A stretch of DNA of 64,000 bases from Clostridia bacterium (GCA_017472305.1 JAFUQP010000034.1:1-64000), one strand, 5' to 3'; counted from the stretch's first letter, positions 52,523-62,032 are shown. The notes: generated by a model not told the origin, from the sequence alone. Translations and numbers: made by a program.

Positions 52523-53533
52523 ATGAATATATGCGTGCTTGGCGCAGGTACTTGGGGCATTGCTCTCTCCTCGCTTCTTTCAAAAAACTCTCACTCCGTG
52601 TCGGTTTGGTCGGCTATTCCCGAGGAAATCGAGATGCTAAGGGAAACACGGACACACAAGAATCTGCCCGGTGTTACTCTCCCCGATGATATAAGCTACT
52701 ATACAGATATAGGCGAGGCTATCTTTGGCGCGGAGATTGTTCTCTACGTTACCCCCTCTGAGTTTATCAGAGCTACGGCACACAGCTCACTTCCCTATCT
52801 TCGCGACGGTGTGGTGCTTGTAAATGCCGCAAAGGGTATCGAGAAGCAGACGCTCTTAACTATGACCGAGGTAATTTCCGACGAGATTAGCTCGAATGCA
52901 CCCGACCTTAAATACAGTATAGTCGCGCTCTCGGGCCCGACTCACGCAGAGGAGGTTGCGAGAGGTCTGCCGACCTCTATCGTTTCCGCCTGCGAGGACG
53001 AGAGGATTGCTATGAAGGTAGCAAACGTATTCTTCAATACCTGTATGAGAGTATATACCAACACCGACGTCAAGGGCGTTGAGATTGCGGGAGCGTTCAA
53101 GAACATTATCGCCCTTGCGGCAGGTATTAACCGCGGAATGGGCTACGGCGACAACTCGGGAGCTATGCTTATGACTCGCGGAATTGCCGAGATTACGAGA
53201 ATGGGACTTGCGCTCGGCTGCGAGGCGAGAACCTTTATGGGACTTGCGGGAATTGGCGACCTTATAGTTACCTGTACCTCGCGCCACAGCCGAAACAACC
53301 GCTGCGGAGAGCTTATCGGTATGGGCAAGAGCTACGAGGAGGCGTCGCGCGAGATAGGAATGGTCGTTGAGGGCTACCACGCACTCGAGGCGGCTATGGC
53401 ACTCTCGAGGAAGTACGGCGTCGAGATGCCTATTACCGCGGCGGTCTATTCGGTTATCAAGAAAGGCACGTCAATTTACGATGCTATGTACGCTCTTATG
53501 AACAGAGATATCAAGAGCGAGCTTAAGATTTAA
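52523..53533 (+). CDS. gpsA: NAD(P)+-dependent glycerol-3-phosphate dehydrogenase
   Basis: This 336-residue enzyme reduces dihydroxyacetone phosphate to sn-glycerol-3-phosphate, the backbone that PlsY (21459-22229) acylates. The Rossmann start is ICVLGAGTWGIALSSLL. VNAAKGIEKQTL, ALSGPTHAEEVARGLPTS, the catalytic lysine in EIAGAFKNIIALAAG, and GLAGIGDLIVTCTS are all canonical. The ATG at 52523 fits the fold and has GGAGG upstream, while a longer frame starts before the promoter. Confidence 0.96.
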   Translation: MNICVLGAGTWGIALSSLLSKNSHSVSVWSAIPEEIEMLRETRTHKNLPGVTLPDDISYYTDIGEAIFGAEIVLYVTPSEFIRATAHSSLPYLRDGVVLVNAAKGIEKQTLLTMTEVISDEISSNAPDLKYSIVALSGPTHAEEVARGLPTSIVSACEDERIAMKVANVFFNTCMRVYTNTDVKGVEIAGAFKNIIALAAGINRGMGYGDNSGAMLMTRGIAEITRMGLALGCEARTFMGLAGIGDLIVTCTSRHSRNNRCGELIGMGKSYEEASREIGMVVEGYHALEAAMALSRKYGVEMPITAAVYSVIKKGTSIYDAMYALMNRDIKSELKI

Positions 53534-53557
53534 GAGGCAGAACAAAAACATATTTCG

Positions 53558-53596
53558 GGACAGAGAATTCCTTTTGTGTTCTCTGTCCTTTCTCTT
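53558..53596 (+). terminator. Terminator of gpsA
   Basis: GGACAGAGAA (53558-53567) pairs perfectly with TTCTCTGTCC (53579-53588), then TTTCTCTTT. Confidence 0.9.
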
Positions 53597-53621
53597 TAGC
53601 TGATGTCAAAAGCGTCTCGAA

Positions 53622-53635
53622 TGCATAATTATTCA
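53622..53635 (+). promoter_or_regulatory. ARG-box-like site 1
   Basis: TGCATAATTATTCA matches the ArgR/AhrC half-site TGAATWWWWATTCA at 13 of 14 positions. Confidence 0.5.
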
Positions 53636-53652
53636 GAATATTACGAATTTTA

Positions 53653-53666
53653 TGCATATTTTGGCA
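53653..53666 (+). promoter_or_regulatory. ARG-box-like site 2
   Basis: TGCATATTTTGGCA lies in an 18-bp dyad (TATGCATATTTTGGCATA) 31 bp after site 1. It is a weaker match to the ARG box. Confidence 0.4.
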
Positions 53667-53714
53667 TAAAAAATATGTTAATTATTAAGAGGACGAATAT
53701 TTTTTGCATTTTTT

Positions 53715-53728
53715 TGAAAAAATATTCA
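53715..53728 (+). promoter_or_regulatory. ARG-box-like site 3 next to argG promoter
   Basis: TGAAAAAATATTCA matches TGAATWWWWATTCA at 13 of 14 positions and ends 8 bp before the argG -35, a position suited to repression by arginine-bound ArgR. Confidence 0.55.
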
Positions 53729-53736
53729 AAAAGGGG

Positions 53737-53765
53737 TTGACTTTTCGAAGGAGAGGTATTACAAT
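53737..53765 (+). promoter_or_regulatory. Sigma-A promoter of the arginine cluster
   Basis: TTGACT (53737-53742), 17 bp, TACAAT (53760-53765), 40 nt before the argG ATG. Confidence 0.8.
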
Positions 53766-53805
53766 ATATAGCGTTATTAAATTTTCCGCAAGGAGGCTTA
53801 TCAAA

Positions 53806-55032
53806 ATGGATAAGAAATCAATCAAAAAGGTAGTACTCGCTTACTCGGGCGGTCTTGATACCTCTATTATTATTCCGTGGCTCAAGGAGAACTACAACAA
53901 CTGCGAGGTTATCGCGGTTTCGGGTAACGTCGGTCAGGCCGACGAGCTTGAGGGACTTGAGGAGAAGGCTCTTAAGACAGGTGCCTCGAAGCTCTACGTT
54001 GAGGACCTCACCGAGGAGTTCGTTAACGACTACATAATCCCCACCGTTAAGGCGGGCGCACTCTACGAGGAGTATATGCTCGGTACGTCCTTTGCACGTC
54101 CGATTATCGCAAAGAGAATAGTTGAAATTGCTCTTGCAGAGGGCGCTGACGCTATCTGCCACGGCTGCACCGGTAAGGGTAACGACCAGGTACGCTTCGA
54201 GCTTGCTATCAAGGCATTTGCTCCCAACATGCCTATTATCGCTCCCTGGCGTGAGTGGAGCATCAAGTCGCGTGAGGAGGAAATTGAGTACGCAGAAGCG
54301 CATAACGTTCCTCTTAAGATTAACCGCGAGACCAACTACTCCAAGGACAAGAACCTCTGGCACCTCTCTCACGAGGGACTCGACCTCGAGGATGCGGGCA
54401 ATGAGCCTCTCTACGAGAAGGATGGCTTCCTTGAGATGGGTGTTTCCCCTCTTATGGCTCCCGACAAGCCCACCTATATTACTCTTGATTTCGAAAAGGG
54501 TGTTCCCGTTGCTCTTGACGGTAAGAAGATGAGCGCCAAGGAAATAATTCTCGCCCTTAACAAGGTTGGCGGCGAGAACGGAATCGGACTTCTCGACATC
54601 GTCGAGAACCGTCTTGTAGGTATGAAGTGCCGCGGCGTATACGAAACTCCCGGCGGAGCTATTCTCTACTTCGCTCACAACTACCTTGAAACCCTTTGCC
54701 TTGACAAGATGACAATGCACGAGAAGCAGAAGCTCTCGATTACCTTCGCGGAGCTCGTTTACAACGGTCAGTGGTTCACTCCCCTTCGCGAGGCTCTCTC
54801 GGCATTCGTTGACAAGACCCAGGAGAACGTTACCGGTAAGGTTAAGATTAAGCTCTACAAGGGCAATATGATTAAGGCAGGCGCATGGAGCGACTACTCG
54901 CTCTACTCCGAGGAGATTGCGACCTTCGGCGAGGACAACGTTTACAACCAGGCAGACAGCGCAGGATTTATCAACCTCTTCGGTCTTCCCATCAAGGTTC
55001 AGGCGCAGGTCAACGCTAAAAACAACAAGTGA
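53806..55032 (+). CDS. argG: Argininosuccinate synthase
   Basis: This 408-residue enzyme joins citrulline and aspartate using ATP. The ATP pyrophosphatase P-loop is [51 protein letters not shown], and [20 protein letters not shown] follow. Length is typical. The ATG at 53806 follows AGGAGG. It is the first gene of the argGHCJBDF cluster, behind ARG-box-like sites. Confidence 0.97.
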   Translation: MDKKSIKKVVLAYSGGLDTSIIIPWLKENYNNCEVIAVSGNVGQADELEGLEEKALKTGASKLYVEDLTEEFVNDYIIPTVKAGALYEEYMLGTSFARPIIAKRIVEIALAEGADAICHGCTGKGNDQVRFELAIKAFAPNMPIIAPWREWSIKSREEEIEYAEAHNVPLKINRETNYSKDKNLWHLSHEGLDLEDAGNEPLYEKDGFLEMGVSPLMAPDKPTYITLDFEKGVPVALDGKKMSAKEIILALNKVGGENGIGLLDIVENRLVGMKCRGVYETPGGAILYFAHNYLETLCLDKMTMHEKQKLSITFAELVYNGQWFTPLREALSAFVDKTQENVTGKVKIKLYKGNMIKAGAWSDYSLYSEEIATFGEDNVYNQADSAGFINLFGLPIKVQAQVNAKNNK

Positions 55033-55033
55033 T

Positions 55034-55107
55034 AAATTCGCACAAGTGGGCAACAGTCCGCTTGCGCGTTAGGCGGGCGTGAGTTTTGCTCACGCCTTGC
55101 CGAATTT
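55034..55107 (+). promoter_or_regulatory. Three-way-junction RNA element between argG and argH
   Basis: Closing stem P1 is AAATTCG (55034-55040) with CGAATTT (55101-55107). Inside, P2 is CAAGTGG/CCGCTTG (55043-55049/55058-55064, one GU). P3 is GGGCGTGAG with CTCACGCCT (55075-55083/55089-55097). The T-run after P1 (TTTTTG) could make it a partial terminator. It may set the ratio of argG to downstream mRNA. Confidence 0.55.
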
Positions 55108-55137
55108 TTGTGAAAAAACATAAAAGGAACTTTCGAT

Positions 55138-56508
55138 ATGGAAAAAATGTGGGCGGGAAGGTTTGAGAAGGCATCCGACAGGCTTGCTGACGATTTCAAT
55201 TCCTCAATTCACTTTGACAAAAAGCTTTATAAGCAGGATATAAAGGGCTCTATGGAGCACGCGGCTATGCTCTGCCGCTCGGGTATTCTCAATATCCAGG
55301 AGCTTGCGAAAATCAGCGACGGACTTGCCTCGATACTCGAGGACCTTGAGTCGGGCGCGCTTGACTTTGACGAAAACGCTGAGGACATACATATGTTCGT
55401 TGAGGCGGAGCTGACCAAAAGAATAGGCGACACAGGCAAGAAGCTTCACACCGCACGCTCAAGAAACGACCAGGTAGCACTCGACTTAAGGCTTTATATG
55501 CGCGAGGAAACCATTGAGGTCGTTGAGCTTCTGAAAAAGCTGACCGCGGCAACGCTTTCACTTGCAAAGAAGAACACCGAAACAATAATGCCCGGCTACA
55601 CGCATCTGCAAAGAGCGCAGCCTATTACCTTCGCTCACCATCTGCTTGCATACTGTATGATGTTCCTTCGCGACATATCGAGGCTCGTTGACGCGCTTCT
55701 GCGTATGAACTACTCGCCTCTCGGCTCCTGCGCTCTCGCCGGAACGACCTACAACACCGACCGTGACTCGGTGGCGGCAGCTCTCGGCTTTGACGGCATT
55801 ATGATGAACTCGATTGACGGAGTATCCGACAGAGATTACTGCATTGAGCTTGAGGCGGCATTCGCTACGGTTATGATGCACCTCTCCCGCTTCTCCGAGG
55901 AGATTATCCTATGGTCAAGCTGGGAATTCAAGTTTGTGGAGCTTGACGACGCGTACACGACGGGCTCGTCTATTATGCCGCAGAAGAAGAACCCCGATAT
56001 GGCGGAGCTTGTTCGCGGAAAGTGCGGAAGAGTTTACGGCGACCTTATGGCGACACTCACTATGCTGAAGGGACTTCCTCTCGCCTACAACAAGGATATG
56101 CAGGAGGACAAGGAGGCGGTATTTGACAGCGTTGAAACCGTCAAGAAGTGCCTCACCATCTTTATCCCGATGCTTGAAACAATGAAGCCGATTCCCGAAA
56201 ATATGCTCGCGGCGGCAAAGCGCGGATTTATTAACGCTACTGACCTTGCCGACTATCTTACGAAGAAGGGTATCCCCTTCAGAACGGCATATAAGATTGT
56301 CGGAACTATCGTAGGTGAGTGCGTAAGGAGCGGAAGAACGCTTGACGAGGTTCCGCTTGAAGAATACAAGGCGCACTCAGAGGTGTTCGACACCGACCTT
56401 TACGGCGAGATTTCGCTAGAAACCTGTATAAGAAAGCGCATTTCGCGCGGCAGCACGGGCTATGAGTCTGTCAAGGAGCAGATTGCATACGTTGAGGCAC
56501 AGCTTTAA
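55138..56508 (+). CDS. argH: Argininosuccinate lyase
   Basis: This 456-residue fumarase-superfamily enzyme cleaves argininosuccinate to arginine and fumarate. It shows MWAGRFEKASDRLADDFN at the start, LHTARSRNDQVALDLRLY, GYTHLQRAQPITFAHHLLAY and the family signature GSSIMPQKKNPD with the catalytic serine. The ATG follows AAAGGAAC. It is separated from argG by a structured 105-nt spacer. Confidence 0.97.
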   Translation: MEKMWAGRFEKASDRLADDFNSSIHFDKKLYKQDIKGSMEHAAMLCRSGILNIQELAKISDGLASILEDLESGALDFDENAEDIHMFVEAELTKRIGDTGKKLHTARSRNDQVALDLRLYMREETIEVVELLKKLTAATLSLAKKNTETIMPGYTHLQRAQPITFAHHLLAYCMMFLRDISRLVDALLRMNYSPLGSCALAGTTYNTDRDSVAAALGFDGIMMNSIDGVSDRDYCIELEAAFATVMMHLSRFSEEIILWSSWEFKFVELDDAYTTGSSIMPQKKNPDMAELVRGKCGRVYGDLMATLTMLKGLPLAYNKDMQEDKEAVFDSVETVKKCLTIFIPMLETMKPIPENMLAAAKRGFINATDLADYLTKKGIPFRTAYKIVGTIVGECVRSGRTLDEVPLEEYKAHSEVFDTDLYGEISLETCIRKRISRGSTGYESVKEQIAYVEAQL

Positions 56509-56531
56509 TCACTTTAAGAATAACGGTTGAT

Positions 56532-57461
56532 ATGAAAAAGAAGATATTTATTGACGGCAGGGCGGGAACGACCGGTCTGCAAATAGAGGAGAGGCTTAAG
56601 GGACGCGACGACGTGGAGCTTATCGCACTTCCCGACGAGCTTCGAAAGGACCTCTCGGCAAGAGAGAAGATACTTAACGAGGCAGACGTCGTATTCCTCT
56701 GCCTTCCCGACGCGGCGGCAGTTGAGGCGGTATCGCTTATAAAGAACGACAGAACCGTCGTTATCGACGCCTCGACGGCGCACAGGACAAACCCCGACTG
56801 GGCATACGGCTTTGCCGAGCTTGGCGATGAGTTCTACGAAAAAATCAAGGGTGGCAAGAGAATTGCAAATCCCGGCTGTCACGCAAGCGGATTTATCGCT
56901 CTCGTATACCCTCTTATCAAGAGCGGTATGCTATCGCCGAGCGCTAAGCTCTCGGCTCACTCGGTTACAGGCTACAGCGGAGGCGGAAAGTCTATGATTG
57001 CCGACTACGAAAGCGTGGAGCGCTCGCCGCTCTTATCGGCTCCGAGGCAGTACGGAATTGCCCAGGCGCACAAGCATCTGCCCGAGATGGTAAAGATAAC
57101 CGGGCTTGAGTGCGCGCCGATATTCTCCCCGATAGTAGCCGACTTCTACTCGGGTATGGAGGTTACAGTCCCCTTGTTTTCAGACCAGCTTAACTACGGC
57201 GGCATCGAGGACGTAAAGGCGCTCTACAAAAAATGCTATAACGACGAAATTATTTACTACTCCGACGAGAGCGAGGGCGGCTTCCTTTCCGCCGCTTCCC
57301 TGTCGGGCAAGGACTGTATGCAGATTGGCGTTTACGGAAACGACGAGAGAATGATACTCGTGGCAAGATACGACAATCTTGGCAAGGGAGCTTCGGGCTC
57401 TGCGGTTGAGTGTCTAAACATAGTGCTCGGCTGCGACAAGACGAAAACGCTAGTGCTGTAA
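56532..57461 (+). CDS. argC: N-acetyl-gamma-glutamyl-phosphate reductase, short type
   Basis: This 309-residue NADPH enzyme reduces N-acetylglutamyl-phosphate. The N-terminus has IFIDGRAGTTGLQIEERL, which is the type-2 (short) AGPR pattern instead of GxxGYxG. The catalytic Cys is in ANPGCHASGFIALVYPL. A ribosome binding site is weak (TAACGGTTGATATG), so coupling with argH (23 nt upstream) is likely. Confidence 0.95.
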   Translation: MKKKIFIDGRAGTTGLQIEERLKGRDDVELIALPDELRKDLSAREKILNEADVVFLCLPDAAAVEAVSLIKNDRTVVIDASTAHRTNPDWAYGFAELGDEFYEKIKGGKRIANPGCHASGFIALVYPLIKSGMLSPSAKLSAHSVTGYSGGGKSMIADYESVERSPLLSAPRQYGIAQAHKHLPEMVKITGLECAPIFSPIVADFYSGMEVTVPLFSDQLNYGGIEDVKALYKKCYNDEIIYYSDESEGGFLSAASLSGKDCMQIGVYGNDERMILVARYDNLGKGASGSAVECLNIVLGCDKTKTLVL

Positions 57462-57489
57462 GGACATAAACATTTCAGAGGAAAATAAA

Positions 57490-58710
57490 ATGGAGATAAA
57501 AATAACAAGTGGCGGCGTTTGTGCCGCGAAGGGCTTTACTGCTAACGGAATTCACGCGGGAATAAGAAAGAACAAGACGAAAAAGGACCTCTCGCTCATT
57601 TATTCGGAGGTGCCTGCAAGCTGCGCCGCAGTATATACCACAAACAGGGTTAAAGGCGCGCCTCTTACAGTTACCAAATCGAATATTTCAAACGGTGTAG
57701 CACAGGCGGTTATCTGTAACAGCGGTAACGCAAACACCTGTAACGCAAACGGCGTGGAGATTGCTACCGAAACCTGCGAGCTTCTCGGCGCGGCACTCGG
57801 TATTCCCGCAACCGACGTCGTGGTAGCGTCTACCGGCGTTATCGGCCTTCCGCTTGACATCACCCCGATAAAGGACGGCATTCCCGCGCTCGTCGAGGGA
57901 CTTTCCTGCGATGGCAGCGAGGCGGCAGCCGAAGGAATTATGACTACCGACGTCAAGAAAAAAGAGGTTGCGGTCAGCTTCGAGATTGGCGGCAAGCTAT
58001 GCAAGATGGGCGGTATTGCAAAGGGCTCGGGTATGATTCACCCGAATATGGCAACTATGCTCGTCTTTATAACCACCGACTGCGCTATCAGCTCCGAGAT
58101 GCTCTCCAAGGCTCTCTCGGGTGACGTGCAGAACACCTTCAATATGATAAGCATTGACGGCGACACCTCGACAAACGATATGGTTACGGTGCTCGCAAAC
58201 GGACTTGCAGGCAATGAGAAAATCACCGCCGAGGGCGAGGACTTCGACTGCTTTATGAAGGCTCTTAACACCGTTACCGTTAATCTCTGCAGAAGCATTG
58301 CGGCAGACGGCGAGGGCGCAACCAAGCTCCTCGAGTGCGAGGTTACGGGAGCGGTCGACGAGAAAAACGCAAAGATTATCGCAAAGAGCGTTATCTGCTC
58401 CTCTCTTGTGAAGGCGGCAATGTTCGGCGCTGATGCTAACTGGGGACGCGTGCTCTGCGCTATCGGCTACAGCGGTGCCGAGGTTGACGTTTCGGGCGTT
58501 GACGTTGCGTTCCGTTCAAGGAAGGGTGAAATTCCCGTTTGCTCTAAGGGCTCGGGGGTAAACTTCTCCGAGGAATTCGCAAAGGAAATTCTTCTCGAGG
58601 ACGAGATTACCATAGCTGTAAAGCTTTCTGACGGTAACGCCTCGAGCGTTGCGTGGGGCTGCGACCTCACCTACGATTACGTTAAGATTAACGGCGACTA
58701 CAGAACGTGA
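57490..58710 (+). CDS. argJ: Glutamate N-acetyltransferase (bifunctional ornithine acetyltransferase)
   Basis: This 406-residue self-cleaving Ntn-type enzyme recycles the acetyl group from acetylornithine to glutamate, and may also use acetyl-CoA. It shows the cleavage motif HPNMATMLVFITTD, with the nucleophile Thr after Ala. GIMTTDVKKKEVAV and the C-terminal WGRVLCAIGYSG and AWGCDLTYDYVKING also match. Because argA and argE are absent from the cluster, the pathway is the economical cyclic form. Confidence 0.97.
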   Translation: MEIKITSGGVCAAKGFTANGIHAGIRKNKTKKDLSLIYSEVPASCAAVYTTNRVKGAPLTVTKSNISNGVAQAVICNSGNANTCNANGVEIATETCELLGAALGIPATDVVVASTGVIGLPLDITPIKDGIPALVEGLSCDGSEAAAEGIMTTDVKKKEVAVSFEIGGKLCKMGGIAKGSGMIHPNMATMLVFITTDCAISSEMLSKALSGDVQNTFNMISIDGDTSTNDMVTVLANGLAGNEKITAEGEDFDCFMKALNTVTVNLCRSIAADGEGATKLLECEVTGAVDEKNAKIIAKSVICSSLVKAAMFGADANWGRVLCAIGYSGAEVDVSGVDVAFRSRKGEIPVCSKGSGVNFSEEFAKEILLEDEITIAVKLSDGNASSVAWGCDLTYDYVKINGDYRT

Positions 58711-58718
58711 GGATAGCT

Positions 58719-59600
58719 ATGTCACTTAAAATTACCAACGCACAGAGAGCAGAGGTGCTAACCCAGGCACTTCCCTACATACAGAAATACTACGGCAAGA
58801 TAATCGTTATCAAGTACGGCGGCAACGCTATGATAAACGAGGAGCTCAAGGAGCAGGTTATGGAGGACGTAGTTCTGCTTCACCTTATCGGTGTTGACGT
58901 CGTTCTCGTTCACGGAGGCGGCCCCGAGATTACCGACACCCTTAAGAGAATGGGCAAGGAGTCTGTGTTCCACAACGGACTTCGCGTAACCGACAAGGAA
59001 ACCGCTGACGTCGTTCAGATGGTGCTTGCGGGCAAGATTAACAAGACGCTTGTAAATCTTCTTGAGATTAACGGCGGTCACGCCGTTGGACTTTCGGGAC
59101 TTGACGGTCACATGATTGAGGCGGAAATGAAGGACGAGGCCCTCGGCTACGTCGGCAAAATCACAAAGGTTGACGTAAAGCCTGTTCGCGACCTTCTCGA
59201 GAAGGATTATATCCCTGTTATCTCGACTGTCGGCTGTGACAAGGAAGGCAACGTATACAACATCAACGCGGACACAGCGGCGGCATACATTGCAGGTGCT
59301 ATCGGCGCGGAGAGGCTTATTACTATGACCGATATTGCGGGAATTCTCGAGAACAAGGACGACCCGAGCTCGATTATCCCGAATATTGACATCAAGGAAG
59401 CTCGCGCGCTCTTTGACTCGGGTGTTATTTCGGGCGGTATGGTACCGAAGGTTGAGTGCTGCATCGAGGCTATTGAGCACGGTGTCAAGACCGTTACTAT
59501 CCTTGACGGTCGCGTTCCTCACGCAATTCTTATAGAGATGCTGACAAACGAGGGCGCCGGTACTATGGTTATTAAGGACAGAGAGAAAATCAATGAGTAA
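58719..59600 (+). CDS. argB: Acetylglutamate kinase
   Basis: This 293-residue kinase phosphorylates N-acetylglutamate. It shows IVIKYGGNAMINEELK, VLVHGGGPEITDTLKRMG, GLSGLDGHMIEAEM, and ISGGMVPKVECCIEAIEHG. The last resembles arginine-inhibited forms, which also carry an extended N-terminal helix like QALPYIQKYYGK here, so feedback inhibition by arginine is likely. The ATG at 58719 has GAGGA upstream; a GTG 12 nt earlier overlaps argJ. It overlaps argD by 8 nt. Confidence 0.96.
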   Translation: MSLKITNAQRAEVLTQALPYIQKYYGKIIVIKYGGNAMINEELKEQVMEDVVLLHLIGVDVVLVHGGGPEITDTLKRMGKESVFHNGLRVTDKETADVVQMVLAGKINKTLVNLLEINGGHAVGLSGLDGHMIEAEMKDEALGYVGKITKVDVKPVRDLLEKDYIPVISTVGCDKEGNVYNINADTAAAYIAGAIGAERLITMTDIAGILENKDDPSSIIPNIDIKEARALFDSGVISGGMVPKVECCIEAIEHGVKTVTILDGRVPHAILIEMLTNEGAGTMVIKDREKINE

Positions 59601-60759
59601 TACAAAAGAGCTTGACAAAAAATACGTGGCGAACACCTACGCGCGCTTCGATATTGAGCCTGTTTCGGGACGCGGCTCGCGCGTCTTTGACGAGTGCGGC
59701 AAGGAATACATCGACCTTTCGACGGGTATCGCGGTGAACACCTTCGGCTACTGCGACGAGGAATGGATAAAGGCCGTTACCGAGCAGATGAATAAGTTCC
59801 AGCACACCTCAAACCTCTATTACAGCGCGCCCTGCGCGCGCCTTGCGGAGCTGCTCTGCAAGAGAACGGGGGCTAAAAAGGTATTCTTCGGTAACTCGGG
59901 CGCTGAAGCAAACGAGTGCGCCATCAAGGTTGCAAGAAAGTGGGCGCAGGACACGAAGGGCGAGGGCGACTATTACATTATCACCCTCAAAAACAGCTTC
60001 CACGGAAGAACGGTTACAACCCTTAAGGCGACGGGACAGGACGTGTTCCATAAGGACTTCGGTCCCTTCCCCGAGGGCTTCGTTTATGCGGATAGTGACT
60101 CTGTAGACTCGGTAAGAGAGCTTTGTGAGAAGTACCCCTGCTGTGCGGTGCTTATGGAGCCTGTGCAGGGCGAGGGCGGTGTCGTACCGCTTTCCGTCGA
60201 GTTTGTAAAGGGCGTCAAAAAGCTCTGTGACGAATTCGGAATGCTTCTTATGGTGGACGAGGTCCAGACCGGAAACGGACGTACGGGCACGCTCTACGCA
60301 TACGAGCAGTTCGGAATTACCCCCGACGTCGTTACTACCGCAAAGGGGCTTGGCGGTGGGCTTCCTATCGGTGCGTGTATGCTCTTTGAAAGAGTGGAAA
60401 ATACTCTCGGGGCAGGCTCGCACGGCTCGACCTTCGGCGGAAATCCGATTGCGGCGGCAGGCGCTCTGAATATCATTTCAAGAATAGACGAAAATCTTCT
60501 CGCGGGAGTACGCGAGAGGAGCAAATATATTTTCTCGGCACTCGAGGGCAAGAAGGGCATAAAGAGTGTCACGGGACTTGGACTTATGATAGGAATTGAA
60601 ACCGAGAGGGACTCCTCACTTGTGCTCGCGGAATGCATTGAGCGCGGAATTCTGCCTATCAAGGCAAAGTCGAAGATTAGACTGCTCCCTGCACTCAATA
60701 TTCCTATGGACGACTTAAAGCGTGCGGTGGAAATTATTGCAGAATGTGCCGGAGCGTGA
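59593..60759 (+). CDS. argD: Acetylornithine aminotransferase
   Basis: This 388-residue PLP enzyme makes acetylornithine from acetylglutamate semialdehyde. It shows GSRVFDECGKEYIDLSTGIA, FFGNSGAEANECAIKVARK, LLMVDEVQTGNGRTGTLYAY and the lysine site in VVTTAKGLGGGLPIGACM. Its start lies inside argB, so translation is coupled. Confidence 0.95.
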   Translation: MSNTKELDKKYVANTYARFDIEPVSGRGSRVFDECGKEYIDLSTGIAVNTFGYCDEEWIKAVTEQMNKFQHTSNLYYSAPCARLAELLCKRTGAKKVFFGNSGAEANECAIKVARKWAQDTKGEGDYYIITLKNSFHGRTVTTLKATGQDVFHKDFGPFPEGFVYADSDSVDSVRELCEKYPCCAVLMEPVQGEGGVVPLSVEFVKGVKKLCDEFGMLLMVDEVQTGNGRTGTLYAYEQFGITPDVVTTAKGLGGGLPIGACMLFERVENTLGAGSHGSTFGGNPIAAAGALNIISRIDENLLAGVRERSKYIFSALEGKKGIKSVTGLGLMIGIETERDSSLVLAECIERGILPIKAKSKIRLLPALNIPMDDLKRAVEIIAECAGA

Positions 60760-60801
60760 AATACACCTCATCTAATCATAAGCTTTAGTGTTCACGCCCC
60801 C

Positions 60802-60861
60802 AAATTTTCGCGATTTGGAGCCTTTATCCAAATCGTCGCAGACTTGCGATACCGAAAATTT
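60802..60861 (+). promoter_or_regulatory. Three-way-junction RNA element between argD and argF
   Basis: P1 is AAATTTTCG (60802-60810) with CGAAAATTT (60853-60861), 9 bp. P2 is CGATTTGGA/TCCAAATCG (60811-60819/60827-60835), 9 bp. P3 is TCGCA/TGCGA (60836-60840/60845-60849), 5 bp. All pairings are perfect and stack without gaps except TAC. CAAATTT (60801-60807) can alternatively pair with AAATTTG (60866-60872). A further hairpin, GTCGCC/GGCGAC (60877-60882/60886-60891), abuts the argF ribosome binding site. Confidence 0.6.
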
Positions 60862-60906
60862 ACTTAAATTTGTGCAGTCGCCTCTGGCGACGGAATGGAG
60901 ATATAT

Positions 60907-61902
60907 ATGAAAAAGGTTAATTTTTTGAAGGGCAAGGACTTTCTGAAGCTCCTTGATTTTACACCCGAACAGATAGAAAAGCTCATAGACCTTGCCGCCG
61001 ATTTCAAGAAAATGAAGAAGGAAGGCAAGGCACACAAATACTGCGAGGGAAAGAACATCGCGCTTATCTTTGAAAAAACCAGCACGAGAACACGTTGCAG
61101 CTTTGAGGTTGCGGCGTATGACCTCGGCATGAACGTTACCTATCTTGACCCGACAGGCTCACAGATTGGTAAGAAGGAATCTATTGCAGACACCGCGCGC
61201 GTGCTTGCCTCTATATACGACGGAATTGAATACCGCGGCTACGGTCAGGAGCTTGTAGAGGAGCTGGCAAAATACTCGAAGGTTCCGGTATGGAACGGAC
61301 TTACCAACGAGTTCCACCCGACGCAGATTCTCGCGGATTTCCTCACCATCAAGGAGCATCTCGGCACACTTCGCGGCGTAAAGTTCGTGTATATGGGCGA
61401 TGCGAGATACAATATGGGCAACTCGCTTATGGTTGGCTGTGCGAAGATGGGAATGAACTTCGTTGCCTGCGCTCCGAAAAAGTATTTCCCCGATGCGGCA
61501 CTTGTTGCAGAATGTAAGAAAATCGCAGAGGAAACCGGCGCTACGATAACGCTCGAGGAGTGCCCCGAGAAGGCTCTGTCGGGTGCTGACGTAATCTATA
61601 CCGACGTGTGGGTTTCTATGGGCGAGCCTGCCGAGGTATGGGAGGAGCGTATTCGCGAGCTCTCGCCCTACAGGGTTGACACAGAGAAAATGAAGATGGC
61701 AAAGGACTCCGCCGTCTTTATGCACTGCCTTCCCTCCTTCCACGACCTTAAGACACAGGTCGGCCGCGAGATTGGCGAGAAGTTCGGCATTACCGCTATG
61801 GAGGTTACCGACGAGGTATTTGAGAGCGATGCCTCGATAGTCTTTGAGGAAGCCGAAAACAGAATGCATACAATCAAGGCGGTTATGGCGGCAACTCTTT
61901 AA
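60907..61902 (+). CDS. argF: Ornithine carbamoyltransferase
   Basis: This 331-residue enzyme makes citrulline from ornithine and carbamoyl-phosphate. It shows the carbamoyl-phosphate site [49 protein letters not shown], and the ornithine site MHCLPSFHD. The ATG at 60907 has GGAG 6 nt upstream. It is last in the cluster. A catabolic ArcB role is less likely because no arcA or arcC is present. Confidence 0.96.
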   Translation: MKKVNFLKGKDFLKLLDFTPEQIEKLIDLAADFKKMKKEGKAHKYCEGKNIALIFEKTSTRTRCSFEVAAYDLGMNVTYLDPTGSQIGKKESIADTARVLASIYDGIEYRGYGQELVEELAKYSKVPVWNGLTNEFHPTQILADFLTIKEHLGTLRGVKFVYMGDARYNMGNSLMVGCAKMGMNFVACAPKKYFPDAALVAECKKIAEETGATITLEECPEKALSGADVIYTDVWVSMGEPAEVWEERIRELSPYRVDTEKMKMAKDSAVFMHCLPSFHDLKTQVGREIGEKFGITAMEVTDEVFESDASIVFEEAENRMHTIKAVMAATL

Positions 61903-61976
61903 AAAAGAGCGGCTTGATACCGAATTTACCGCATTTTTGTAAAGTTTTATTAGCAAATAACGCGCATATTGAATAT

Positions 61977-62032
61977 AATCCAAGGTGAAGAGGATTTTGT
62001 TTTTGAAATTTCGCCTTGGATTTTTTATTTTA
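61977..62032 (+). terminator. Terminator of the arginine cluster
   Basis: AATCCAAGGTGAA (61977-61989) pairs with TTCGCCTTGGATT (62010-62022) over 13 bp with one GU, followed by TTTTATTTT. Confidence 0.88.

Noticed and set aside
53818-55053. 411-codon minus-strand frame opposite argG
   Set aside because: Antisense shadow of a canonical argG; Leu/Val-rich with no family motif.
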